A DNA stretch of 16,101 nt from Erysipelotrichia bacterium (lineage in GTDB: Bacteria; Bacillota_I; Bacilli_A; RFN20; CAG-826): assembly GCA_012971835.1 (NCBI GenBank), contig JAAZFR010000024.1, positions 1-16,101 on the forward strand. The letters run 5' to 3'. The notes under the pieces were generated by a model. It did not search any database. It was not told the DNA's origin and saw nothing but the letters and a program-made list of their open reading frames with translations. Position 1 is the stretch's first letter. Each line of letters begins with the position of its first letter. Shown piece after piece: positions 1-7,603 of the stretch. Made by a program: the position numbers and the translations under genes.

Positions 1-434
1 ACTTTTTCTTGTTTCAAATCAAGAATAAAATCATCCAAAAAGTTATTTGCTTTTAAGTATAAGGCTGGGCGCATAATTCGTTTTGACAACTCGTCACGAT
101 GAGAAAGCGCATTTTTATATGTCACACCCATATTAATTAGGGTATCAATATATCTTTGATAAATATCGAGACGCTCATTTTGCATATATGGTGCGTAACG
201 AGGGTCAGGATTAAAATTTGATTCATCGGGAATGAGACCTAACCAATTTAAATCGCTTACCGCTTCGATTACATTCGTAAGGTTATTACTCTCTTTTTGA
301 TTTATGTTATCAACTCGAAAAACAAAAGATCCCCTCATTTTCTTAATCACTAGATAAGATATAAAAGCGCGACGTACTTCAAACAAATTTAGGTGCTTTC
401 CTTCTTTCGAACTGAAGCGAATGCGAGCTGACAT
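1..434 (-). CDS. Degenerate glutamyl-tRNA synthetase-like protein (N-terminal part, runs off the window)
   Basis: The minus-strand frame stays open from ATG (434-432) to base 1: 144 codons, 3' end outside the window. It aligns without gaps to the class I catalytic domain of GluRS. R4-I-R-F matches the usual RVRF start, then NWLGL (63-67), APYMQNER (81-88) and LDIYQRY (89-95) match WLGL, GPYRQSER and the following helix. The active-site motifs are altered. The segment normally reading APSPTG-x-LHIG is SSKEGKHLNLF (8-18), so both HIGH histidine/glycine positions are lost. RVEDTD, whose Glu contacts the amino acid, reads RVDNIN (40-45). AAGGA lies about 7 nt before the ATG, and only one base separates it from the ispF stop, so translation is probably coupled. 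Bacillus has gltX directly after ispF, which supports homology. Family assignment is confident. That the protein cannot charge tRNA is inference, and its role is unknown. Confidence 0.75.
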   Translation of the reverse strand, partial: MSARIRFSSKEGKHLNLFEVRRAFISYLVIKKMRGSFVFRVDNINQKESNNLTNVIEAVSDLNWLGLIPDESNFNPDPRYAPYMQNERLDIYQRYIDTLINMGVTYKNALSHRDELSKRIMRPALYLKANNFLDDFILDLKQEK

Positions 435-435
435 A

Positions 436-912
436 TTAAATCCTTTTTAACAAGACGACCGCGATAGCTCGGCAAGCTTCGCCCCGACCAATAGAATCTA
501 ATCCTTCGTTTGTCATCGCTTTTAGCGATACACAAGAAATTGGCGCATTGATAGCTGAGCAGATCTTCTTTTGCATCGCCAAAATATGCAGTCTTAAATG
601 AGGTTTTTCTAAAGCGATCGAGACATCGACATTGTTAACTTCATATCCAGCATTGTGAATAAGAATATTAACTTCCTTTAGAAGATCGATACTATTGGCG
701 CCACGAAACTTCTCATCAGTGTCCGGAAAGTGACTTCCAATATCACCTAAAGCAAGGGCGCCGAGCATCGCATCGCATAATGCGTGACACACAACATCGG
801 CATCGCTATGGCCTAAAAGACCTTTGTGATAAGGAACATCAACTCCGCCAAGAATTAATTTGCGGCCTTCTACCAAACGGTGAATATCTTCTCCATAACC
901 GATACGATACAT
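436..912 (-). CDS. ispF: 2-C-methyl-D-erythritol 2,4-cyclodiphosphate synthase
   Basis: A cytosolic MEP-pathway enzyme that cyclises CDP-methylerythritol 2-phosphate to methylerythritol cyclodiphosphate, releasing CMP, on the way to IPP and DMAPP. At 158 residues it has full family length. The metal ligands are visible as D9-x-H11 and H43, with HSDAD at 35-39, FPDTD in the middle, and the C-terminal T-x-E...GRGEA region that binds the cytidine nucleotide. The ATG has a strong AGGAGG six bases upstream. The gene follows ychF by 10 bp and is followed after one base by the GluRS-like gene. The usual partner ispD is not in the window. IPP-derived DMAPP is also the substrate of MiaA, encoded at 9939-10817. 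Confidence 0.97.
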   Translation of the reverse strand: MYRIGYGEDIHRLVEGRKLILGGVDVPYHKGLLGHSDADVVCHALCDAMLGALALGDIGSHFPDTDEKFRGANSIDLLKEVNILIHNAGYEVNNVDVSIALEKPHLRLHILAMQKKICSAINAPISCVSLKAMTNEGLDSIGRGEACRAIAVVLLKRI

Positions 913-922
913 CTTTTACCTC

Positions 923-2029
923 CTAGACATTAAATCTAAAAAACATAATATCGCCATCTTTGACAATATAATCTCGGCCTACGATGCGTAATTTACCAGC
1001 TTCTTTGACTGCTAACTCAGTCCCATATTCAATTATCGCTTCGTAACTATAAACTTCGGCTTTAATAAAACCTTTCTGAAAATCAGTGTGAATAACTCCA
1101 GCACATTGTGAAGCGCTCATCCCATTTTTGTATGTCCAAGCTCGACATTCATCGGCGCCGACAGTAAAAAACGTCGATAAATCAAGAAGGCGATATGTTG
1201 CTTTTACAACTTTATCCAAACCAGATTCACTCGCCCCCATTTCTTTAAGAAAATCGCGTCTGTCTTCCTTTGATAGAAGTGAAAGTTGGTACTCAATTTC
1301 ACAAGAAACAGAAATAACTTGGGCCTTTTCTTCTTGAGCCACTGACAAAACTTCCTGATAATGATGAGCCTTAGTTAAATTTGCGTAATCATCTTCACTT
1401 ACATTCGCGACATATATAAGAGGTTTAAGTGTTAATAAATGGAAGTTTCGATTAGCGTATGCAATTTGTTCAGAAGACAAGGCTGAATTACGCGAAGATA
1501 TTCCTTTTTTTAGATCCTCTTTGACAATAGATAAAATAGACATTTCGTAAATAGCATCTTTATCCTTGGCAAGTCTTGCCTTGTTCTCGATTTTAGCAAT
1601 GCGCTTTTCGACAGTCTCGAGATCGGCAATGGCAAGTTCATAATTAATTATTTCGATGTCGCGGCGAGGATCAATGTTATTTTCGACATGAATAATTTCC
1701 GAAGATTCAAAACAACGGACAACTTGCACGATTGCATCACACTCGCGAATATGAGCCAAAAACTGATTGCCGAGTCCTTCGCCATCTGAAGCACCACGAA
1801 CCAAACCGGCTATATCATAAAATTCAAAAGTAGCATGAATCGTTTTTAATGGTTTAAACAAATTGGAAAGATAATCGAGCCTTTCATCAGGTACGATGAC
1901 AACTCCGGTATTAGGTTTAATTGTCGCAAAAGGATAATTGGCAGCCTCAACTTGCGAATTTGTAATGGCGTTAAATAATGTTGATTTACCAACATTTGGA
2001 AGACCGACGATACCAGCTTTTAAAGGCAT
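923..2029 (-). CDS. ychF: Redox-regulated ATPase YchF/OLA1 (Obg-related P-loop protein)
   Basis: A translation-associated P-loop NTPase of the OLA1/YchF family, which binds ribosomes and prefers ATP to GTP. At 368 residues it is full length. Seen in order: the G1 loop GLPNVGKST (about 9-17), NYPFATI near 31-37, the G3 region DIAGLVRGASDGEGLGN (about 74-90), the family's altered G4 (YVANVSEDD, around 206) in place of NKxD, and a C-terminal TGS-like domain ending FFRFNV. The ATG at 2029 has AGGTGA about 7 nt upstream. A candidate promoter lies at 2064-2092, so this is probably the first gene of a ychF-ispF-GluRS-like transcript. Confidence 0.97.
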   Translation of the reverse strand: MPLKAGIVGLPNVGKSTLFNAITNSQVEAANYPFATIKPNTGVVIVPDERLDYLSNLFKPLKTIHATFEFYDIAGLVRGASDGEGLGNQFLAHIRECDAIVQVVRCFESSEIIHVENNIDPRRDIEIINYELAIADLETVEKRIAKIENKARLAKDKDAIYEMSILSIVKEDLKKGISSRNSALSSEQIAYANRNFHLLTLKPLIYVANVSEDDYANLTKAHHYQEVLSVAQEEKAQVISVSCEIEYQLSLLSKEDRRDFLKEMGASESGLDKVVKATYRLLDLSTFFTVGADECRAWTYKNGMSASQCAGVIHTDFQKGFIKAEVYSYEAIIEYGTELAVKEAGKLRIVGRDYIVKDGDIMFFRFNV

Positions 2030-2063
2030 TGATAATCACCTACATTCATAAATAAGCATTGTT

Positions 2064-2092
2064 ATTATATAACAAGCGAGAATAGATAGTAA
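2064..2092 (-). promoter_or_regulatory. Candidate sigma-A promoter for ychF-ispF
   Basis: On the minus strand a perfect TATAAT (2069-2064) lies about 35 bp before the ychF start. The hexamer 17 bp upstream, TTACTA (2092-2087), matches the -35 consensus poorly. The sequence lies downstream of the csp terminator, in the only gap of the left-hand cluster. The -10 element is convincing; the rest is inference. Confidence 0.5.
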
Positions 2093-2097
2093 GTAAG

Positions 2098-2127
2098 TAA
2101 AGAAAAAGCCCTAAATTATTAGGGCTT
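2098..2127 (-). terminator. Intrinsic terminator of the cold-shock gene
   Basis: A perfect 9-bp stem (2127-2119 with 2114-2106, arms AAGCCCTAA and TTAGGGCTT) with a 4-base loop is followed on the minus strand by TTTCTTT. It starts 27 bp after the csp stop. The plus strand has no T-run, so it works in one direction, ending csp before the ychF promoter. Confidence 0.9.
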
Positions 2128-2153
2128 ACATGTTCAATGACTTAATTCGTATC

Positions 2154-2351
2154 TTAAATCTTCTTAATGTTCGCAGCTCTTAAGCCACGGGCAGATTCCT
2201 CGACATCGAATTCTACTTTTTCGCCAACTTCGGCGGTCTTGTAGTCGTCCATGACTAAGGAAGAATAATGAAAAAAGACATCGGTATTTTCTTCAGTATG
2301 AATGAAGCCGTAACCTTTTTCCTTATTGAACATTTTGACTGTTCCCTTCAT
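2154..2351 (-). CDS. csp: Cold-shock domain protein (CspA family)
   Basis: A small single-stranded nucleic acid-binding protein acting as an RNA chaperone. The 65 residues form one cold-shock domain of normal length. RNP1 is KGYGFI (about 12-17) and RNP2 is VFFHYS (25-30), with the expected aromatic residues. W in the usual KWFN start is replaced by M (KMFN, 6-9). The ATG has an AAAGG about 10 nt upstream. It is transcribed alone: 78 bp separate it from the ABC gene upstream, and its own terminator follows. No clear promoter hexamer pair could be picked in that 78-bp gap. Confidence 0.96.
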   Translation of the reverse strand: MKGTVKMFNKEKGYGFIHTEENTDVFFHYSSLVMDDYKTAEVGEKVEFDVEESARGLRAANIKKI

Positions 2352-2429
2352 GAAACCCTAACCTTTCTTACAATAGTATGTGAATACAATAACTCACCGC
2401 CATATAATAACATTGTTTGATGATTTTTT

Positions 2430-5267
2430 CTATCTTTTTTTATAATTTATTTTAAACATTTTTTGTTTATTTTGTTTCGATGAATACAGCTTATTGAAGG
2501 CGAGGCAAGTCGAACAATAAGCAATGATGATTGACACGAATAGAATGACGATTAAAGGAATGGGATTAAACTGATATCTAACAACAGTTCCAACATATCC
2601 TCCGACGATGTGATTAACAATGTAATCAACAATAATTATCTCGATGCTTGATAAAATAAATGCAAGTGAAGACATCATTAGTCCGCAGACAATAAAAGAT
2701 CGGCGAATGTCGCTTCTTGAAATGCCTAAATAGTCCATTAATGATATATCCTTTTTGTTTTCCTCGATCGTAACAAACATGACTAAGAAAAAGAGAAAGA
2801 TGGAAGTTAAAACGGCAAGTGATGCAAATGAAAAGAGAGCAATTTGTAAAAATGACATTGTCTCGTCAATTCCCTCACTTATCACTTTCATTGGATTATA
2901 AAATTGATATTTGCTGTATTTGCTACTTAAATTGGCAATCAACTCATCGCTATTTTTATTTGTCGAAGTTGTAAAAAGTACATGTTCAGGAACTAATTCA
3001 AAAGCACTCATTCCAGCCATAAGTTGGAAGAAGCCAATCGTCCAGTATGGATGATGATGGAGTCGCACTTTGTCGCTTTTCGTAATACCAACAACGGTAA
3101 CTTCACTAATCGAATACTGCTTTTCGATTCGATCGTTATCGTAACGTCTAATATTATAGTTAACGGCAATTTGCATCGTTTTTCCAATCACCTCCTCGTT
3201 TAAAAAGAGTGAATCAACGAGCCCTTGGCTCACAGCAATTTCTGATAAGGACTCCGGAATACGACCAATAATGAGTTCTTTTATATTACTTGAAAAGCCG
3301 AGTCCTCCATTCAAGCTTGTTTGTATACTTCCTTGAAGAACTCCAGGGGGAGGAACTAGCTCGATATTATCGTTTTCTGAGTCGATAAGACAATCAGCGT
3401 CCGTCGCTTTTTCAATTTGCGATTTACTAAATGAAACAAAAGTATTGCGAGCAAATCCAGCAATGAAAGAGTTAGGATGATAATAATAGCCTCCTCTACT
3501 TGCGAAAATGCAATTTTCAATATTCGTTTCTTTATAAATTATCGAATAAACGTCACTAATATTGACCGCATTTTTATCAGTGTGATACACAAGGAGTCGA
3601 TTAAGGAAGCATGGTCCGCTGATCGGACAAAGAGAAGAGTGATAATCTGGTCCCGCCCGTTCAAAAACAAAATCATGGAGGTTGCGGTCATAAAGAGTCA
3701 TTTCCATGAAAATCTCTGGTCGGTCAATCGTTGAAAGAAAATACGTCTTTGCCATTTGCCAAGGAAATTCATATTCTTGACTATCAATGGTGGGTATTCT
3801 CATTTTTTCTTCAAAAACATATTCACTCCATAAATAATTTGTGTGGAATAAACGTGGCTCGTCGGTTTCGATAACTCCGACAAGGTGAAAAACTTGCTCA
3901 TCATCGTATTGCCAATCATTATTGGCGATGCCTAACGTAACCAGGGGTTGTTCGCGATTAATATACTCGCCGAGAGAAAAATAATTTCTTTCAATGCGAA
4001 GGGAATAGCAAAGACCGATCATTTCATTATATGAAAGACCAATCACTAAGTCATCATCGCTCATCACCGAGCTAAGTTTTGGATGGATTACTTGCTCATC
4101 ATCTTTTCCTTCGAGCCAACAGAAGTCATTAATTTGTCGTGTCGTAAAACGAGGAAGAATAATTTTATATGCTGTCGATGAAATATATAGTTCATCGCGA
4201 TCTTGGAAAAACGTCTCGAAGTTTACCATATAAGACACTCCAATACCTTTTAGGTATACTGAGTATTTATCCTTGATTTTACTAACGTTTTCAAAGCTTG
4301 CGGAGTAAGCTGTCGAAATCGAGTTGGCGTTTGATTGGTTAGACATTACGATTATATTGTCATCAATAACCTGTGAGAAACTAGTGATAATTCTTTCTTG
4401 AATAGAAAAAGCCATGATAAGCGATAAGCCAACGCCCAGTAAACCAAGAGACATAATTGTATTGTTTAATATCAGCCGCTTCTTTCTAGTTTTTATGATG
4501 GTTAGAGATCGCTTAATCATGACACTTAAAGGCAAAATAAAGCCGTTCTTTTTAGTCTTTACTAGGTTATGGATTATATTTCCACTGGTATCGCGATGGC
4601 TAGAAAGTTGGACGAAACTTGTGATTTGTCCATCGAGCATTCGCAACATAGAGTCACAATATAGCTTTATTAGTTTTTCATCATGAGAGACAATAATGAC
4701 CAATTGCCGAATCGACAATCTTATTAAGATTTTCATTATCGAAGTAGCATTTTCTTCATCTAGTGCCCCAGTGGGTTCATCGCAAAGAATAATTGACGGA
4801 TTATTAACTAGTGATCGTGCGATGGCGACTCTTTGCTTTTCTCCGCCTGACAAAGTGTTGATTTTATTCTTTGCTTTTGTTGATAAACCGACAGTCGCCA
4901 GTAAATGATTGATGTGTCTTTTCTTTATTTCCTTTGTCTCATTACTCATCGTTTCCAAAGGAAGAGCCAAATTATCATGAACGCTTTCGTTATCAAATAG
5001 CCTAAAATCTTGAAACACATATCCGATCTCAACAAGACGATAAGCACTTTTTTCAATCGGTTTCATATTAGCAAGAGAGCGATTTTTAAAAAGACAAACT
5101 CCACTTGTTGGTTCATCAATACCTGCCATAATATTTAAAAGGGTTGTTTTGCCACACCCTGATGGGCCGACGATACCAATCAATCCATTTTTTGGAAAAC
5201 GAAAAGACAAACAATTAAGCACATTCCGTGTGCCATAAGTTTTTACGAGATTAATTAGTTTTATCAT
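2430..5267 (-). CDS. MacB/FtsX-type ABC transporter, fused ATPase and permease with very large ectodomain
   Basis: A membrane ABC exporter subunit. The N-terminal ATPase (about 1-230) has Walker A GPSGCGKTT (35-43), Q-loop Q87, signature LSGGEKQR (140-147), Walker B ILCDEPTGALD (161-171) and switch His 196 (residue numbers counted from the TTG just upstream). One TM segment follows near 270-290. About 500 extracytoplasmic residues come next, then three C-terminal TM segments of the FtsX domain, the first two linked by a short cytoplasmic stretch with a family-typical LGISRSDI. Four TM helices are usual for this superfamily, but the ectodomain is much larger than the roughly 200 residues of MacB. 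An IIGRIPESLSEIAVSQ stretch resembles the GRLP-x-NEI motif of Firmicutes FtsX-type ectodomains. The start is taken at the ATG 5267-5265, whose A is the last base of the upstream TGA (TGATG coupling); TTG at 5270 is an alternative. The substrate is unknown; peptide or lipid-linked cargo is a guess from the family. Confidence 0.9.
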   Translation of the reverse strand: MIKLINLVKTYGTRNVLNCLSFRFPKNGLIGIVGPSGCGKTTLLNIMAGIDEPTSGVCLFKNRSLANMKPIEKSAYRLVEIGYVFQDFRLFDNESVHDNLALPLETMSNETKEIKKRHINHLLATVGLSTKAKNKINTLSGGEKQRVAIARSLVNNPSIILCDEPTGALDEENATSIMKILIRLSIRQLVIIVSHDEKLIKLYCDSMLRMLDGQITSFVQLSSHRDTSGNIIHNLVKTKKNGFILPLSVMIKRSLTIIKTRKKRLILNNTIMSLGLLGVGLSLIMAFSIQERIITSFSQVIDDNIIVMSNQSNANSISTAYSASFENVSKIKDKYSVYLKGIGVSYMVNFETFFQDRDELYISSTAYKIILPRFTTRQINDFCWLEGKDDEQVIHPKLSSVMSDDDLVIGLSYNEMIGLCYSLRIERNYFSLGEYINREQPLVTLGIANNDWQYDDEQVFHLVGVIETDEPRLFHTNYLWSEYVFEEKMRIPTIDSQEYEFPWQMAKTYFLSTIDRPEIFMEMTLYDRNLHDFVFERAGPDYHSSLCPISGPCFLNRLLVYHTDKNAVNISDVYSIIYKETNIENCIFASRGGYYYHPNSFIAGFARNTFVSFSKSQIEKATDADCLIDSENDNIELVPPPGVLQGSIQTSLNGGLGFSSNIKELIIGRIPESLSEIAVSQGLVDSLFLNEEVIGKTMQIAVNYNIRRYDNDRIEKQYSISEVTVVGITKSDKVRLHHHPYWTIGFFQLMAGMSAFELVPEHVLFTTSTNKNSDELIANLSSKYSKYQFYNPMKVISEGIDETMSFLQIALFSFASLAVLTSIFLFFLVMFVTIEENKKDISLMDYLGISRSDIRRSFIVCGLMMSSLAFILSSIEIIIVDYIVNHIVGGYVGTVVRYQFNPIPLIVILFVSIIIAYCSTCLAFNKLYSSKQNKQKMFKINYKKR

Positions 5268-6652
5268 CAATTTTCTCGTAATTCGTCCGCAAGAGAAAAA
5301 CCCTTATACATAGCAAGTGGTATATACGTAAAAACGAAACTAATGATATATCCCCCAAGCAAAACAACTATCTCAAGGGCGAAAGGCACATTATTGAATT
5401 TTGTTAATGGTATGCGTATCAATTTCTCAAAAGAGAATGAATGGAATAGTAATTTATTTATTAAAACCTCACCCATAAAAGCTACCGCAAACGACAAGCA
5501 TAAACTAACACCAATCACGAAAAATGTTTGAGTAAAGAAAAGGCGCAAAATACTTTTCTTACTTGCTCCTAAACATGTCAGAATAGCAGATTCTTTCTTC
5601 TTCGAAACATAGTTTGAAAAAGCTCCAATCGCCATTATCGAGCAAGTGCCCACCAAGGCAATAACGACAAAAATAAGCATCGAGAAAAGGGCTGCGTTCG
5701 TCAACTGACGATAAGTGTCTCTAATTAACAACGAATTGGAACTTAAGGAAATAGCTGAATCGCTATCATCTAGAAGTTTAGCAAGTCTACTCGCTGCCTC
5801 GAATTCTTGATTGTTTATGACAAAAAGATGATAACTATAGAGACTCAAAGGATGGTTGTTATCGATAAAATCATAAATGCTTTGCCCATCTACTTTGCTA
5901 TTGAGTGATTCGCTAATGTTTTTTAACTCATAATCAGCGAGCGCTTTTTCTAATGAACAATATGAAAAGAACATCTTCGGTGAATTAAGAAAGGAAAGTT
6001 CTTTATAAACAGCCTCAATTTTGAAGCTCCCCTCATAATGGAAAGTGTCCTTAATTGCTTGTCCTTGTTGATTAACAATTGAAACCTCGCTTTTTATACT
6101 AACGTCAATATATTGACCAACAATCTCATCATTATCAAGACCAGTTTGCTTTGCAAAGCTCTCGTTTATTACTACCGTTTTTAGACTTTCTTGATTAGGT
6201 TCGCTCCCGTAAATGAGTAAATGTGTTTTTTGTCGTAAAGACTTAAAACTGTAAATTGGTGTGAACTGGACATTTTCAATTTCCTCTGTCTTAAACGTGA
6301 GGCGAAAATTACCGGGAAATAGATTACCGTAATTATTGCCAATAATCGCTGATGGAGTATGAGATGACAAAAATAACAATTCGTCTTTCGTCGGTCTTGT
6401 CATCTTAACTAAAGATATAGGTGAGGAAGAACTATTTACATATTCTTTCTTCGTGATTTCGAAGAGTTCACTATCCATCAAATTATTTTGCGTCTCATCA
6501 AGAGTTTGATTAGAACCAACATAAAATCCTACCGCTAACAACAAGGATGTGAAGCTGACAAGAGATGAAAGAAAAAGGATAATGTTCTTGGTTAAACCCT
6601 CGCAAAGATTGCTAAAGACAAGCCTTTCAATCCAATTATTCAATCTACACAT
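5267..6652 (-). CDS. MacB/FtsX-type ABC transporter permease
   Basis: The stand-alone permease half of the exporter. The 461 residues show one N-terminal TM segment (about 24-46), an extracytoplasmic region of roughly 270 residues, and three C-terminal TM segments (about 318-345, 371-398, 422-448). The first cytoplasmic loop has the FtsX-like ILTCLGASKKSI, equivalent to the coupling loop that touches the ATPase. There is no ATPase domain. It overlaps the upstream ATPase gene by 8 bp (ATGTGTAG) and the downstream fusion gene by one base, so the three are almost certainly co-translated. No good ribosome-binding site is seen, in keeping with translational coupling. It probably pairs with the permease domain of the 945-residue partner, giving an asymmetric heterodimer. 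Confidence 0.88.
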   Translation of the reverse strand: MCRLNNWIERLVFSNLCEGLTKNIILFLSSLVSFTSLLLAVGFYVGSNQTLDETQNNLMDSELFEITKKEYVNSSSSPISLVKMTRPTKDELLFLSSHTPSAIIGNNYGNLFPGNFRLTFKTEEIENVQFTPIYSFKSLRQKTHLLIYGSEPNQESLKTVVINESFAKQTGLDNDEIVGQYIDVSIKSEVSIVNQQGQAIKDTFHYEGSFKIEAVYKELSFLNSPKMFFSYCSLEKALADYELKNISESLNSKVDGQSIYDFIDNNHPLSLYSYHLFVINNQEFEAASRLAKLLDDSDSAISLSSNSLLIRDTYRQLTNAALFSMLIFVVIALVGTCSIMAIGAFSNYVSKKKESAILTCLGASKKSILRLFFTQTFFVIGVSLCLSFAVAFMGEVLINKLLFHSFSFEKLIRIPLTKFNNVPFALEIVVLLGGYIISFVFTYIPLAMYKGFSLADELREN

Positions 6653-7346
6653 TTCTTTTTACAATTTTGTCAGTTGCTAATATCCCATCTTTTAACGCAA
6701 TATGGCGATTAGCATATTGCATGGTTAACTCGATATCATGCGAAACAATTATCACTAGTCGCGATTGAGAAATATTTTTTAACATAGCCAGAGTTATTTT
6801 TGCATTTTTGCGATCAAGTGCTCCGGTTGGCTCATCAGCTAGAACAATAGCCGGATTATTTACAATTGCTCGCATTACCGCTACTCTTTGTTTTTCGCCA
6901 CCGGATAACTTTTCTACTTCCTTATCAGCAAAATCACTCATCTGATATTGAGATAATAAACGACGTCCTTCTTCGTAAGCTTTTGAAATACCTTTTCCCG
7001 CAATAAGGAGAGGTAAAATGACGTTAAATAGTACACTTTGTTTTTCAAAAAGATTGTAATGTTGGAAAACAAGACCAATTTCTTGATTGCGATATCGATT
7101 CAAATCCTTCGCCTTGAATGTTGAAATCGATACCTCTTTATATATAATACTTCCACTAGTCGGACTAATAATTCCGGCAATGAGATTTAAAAGAGTTGAC
7201 TTGCCTGATCCGGATTTGCCAGACAGCAAAACCATGCCTTTTTGAAAAAAAGACAGATTGATATGTCTTAAGACGATACATTCTTGCTTTCCTAAAGGAA
7301 AGGATTTGGTGAGATCATCAATTTTTAAGATCGGTACATTGTTCAT
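6645..7346 (-). CDS. ABC transporter ATP-binding protein (LolD/MacB-type)
   Basis: A cytoplasmic ATPase of the three-gene exporter. It has Walker A GKSGSGKST (43-51 from the ATG), a Q-loop (VFQHYNLF), signature LSGGEKQR, Walker B IVLADEPTGALD and a switch-histidine motif (IIVSHD), so it should be catalytically competent. The 233-residue length is normal for LolD-like ATPases. The ATG at 7346-7344 is preferred because the next residues (MNNVPILKIDDL) match the usual family start. A TTG at 7367 would add 7 residues. Neither start has a good Shine-Dalgarno sequence, so the start is uncertain. The gene follows the DUF951 gene closely and overlaps the permease gene by 8 bp. Confidence 0.93.
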   Translation of the reverse strand: MNNVPILKIDDLTKSFPLGKQECIVLRHINLSFFQKGMVLLSGKSGSGKSTLLNLIAGIISPTSGSIIYKEVSISTFKAKDLNRYRNQEIGLVFQHYNLFEKQSVLFNVILPLLIAGKGISKAYEEGRRLLSQYQMSDFADKEVEKLSGGEKQRVAVMRAIVNNPAIVLADEPTGALDRKNAKITLAMLKNISQSRLVIIVSHDIELTMQYANRHIALKDGILATDKIVKRNV

Positions 7347-7379
7347 ACACCGATATATAAGTCTCAATAACTAAATATG

Positions 7380-7601
7380 TTATTTATTAATCTTGAGTAT
7401 CTCTGATTGTTTAGAGATGACCTTGCGAATTCTTTTGTTAAAATCATAACGCGTCATCATAATAATATTTCCGCAGCCCAAGCACATTATCTTAATATCG
7501 GCACCAACCCGCACAATTTGAAATCGTTTGGTGCGATTCACGCAAGGGTGTTCCTTTTTCATTTCGACAATATCGAATAATTGGTATGTTGGTACTTGCA
7601 T
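7380..7601 (-). CDS. DUF951 family protein
   Basis: A small basic protein of 73 residues of unknown function. It carries the DUF951 pattern: a hydrophobic start (YQLFDIVEMKK), HPC (18-20), VRVGADIKIMC (30-40) and the knuckle CLGC (40-43). C20, C40, C43 and perhaps H18 could form a metal site, but only the CxxC pair is a strong sign. In many Firmicutes this family sits next to ychF. Here it lies directly after fhs (2-bp gap, probably coupled, no clear ribosome-binding site) and before the ABC exporter. It is longer at the C-terminus (KQSEILKINK) than the conserved core. Family recognition is good; the function is not known. Confidence 0.85.
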   Translation of the reverse strand: MQVPTYQLFDIVEMKKEHPCVNRTKRFQIVRVGADIKIMCLGCGNIIMMTRYDFNKRIRKVISKQSEILKINK

Positions 7602-7603
7602 AA

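Noticed and set aside
1128..1337. Plus-strand ORFs of 60-90 codons opposite ychF, the ABC genes, fhs, miaA, miaB, ymdB and rny
   Set aside because: They lie antisense to well-conserved genes, show no recognisable family, and most lack ribosome-binding sites. They are shadow frames of the real genes.
2352..2429. A promoter for the cold-shock gene
   Set aside because: Several AT-rich hexamers could serve as -10, but none has a credible -35 at the right distance, so no site is called.
2430..5267. The 945-residue ABC gene as an assembly or frameshift fusion of two genes
   Set aside because: ATPase, first TM segment and ectodomain run in one uninterrupted frame, and fused ATPase-FtsX proteins are a known arrangement (MacB).
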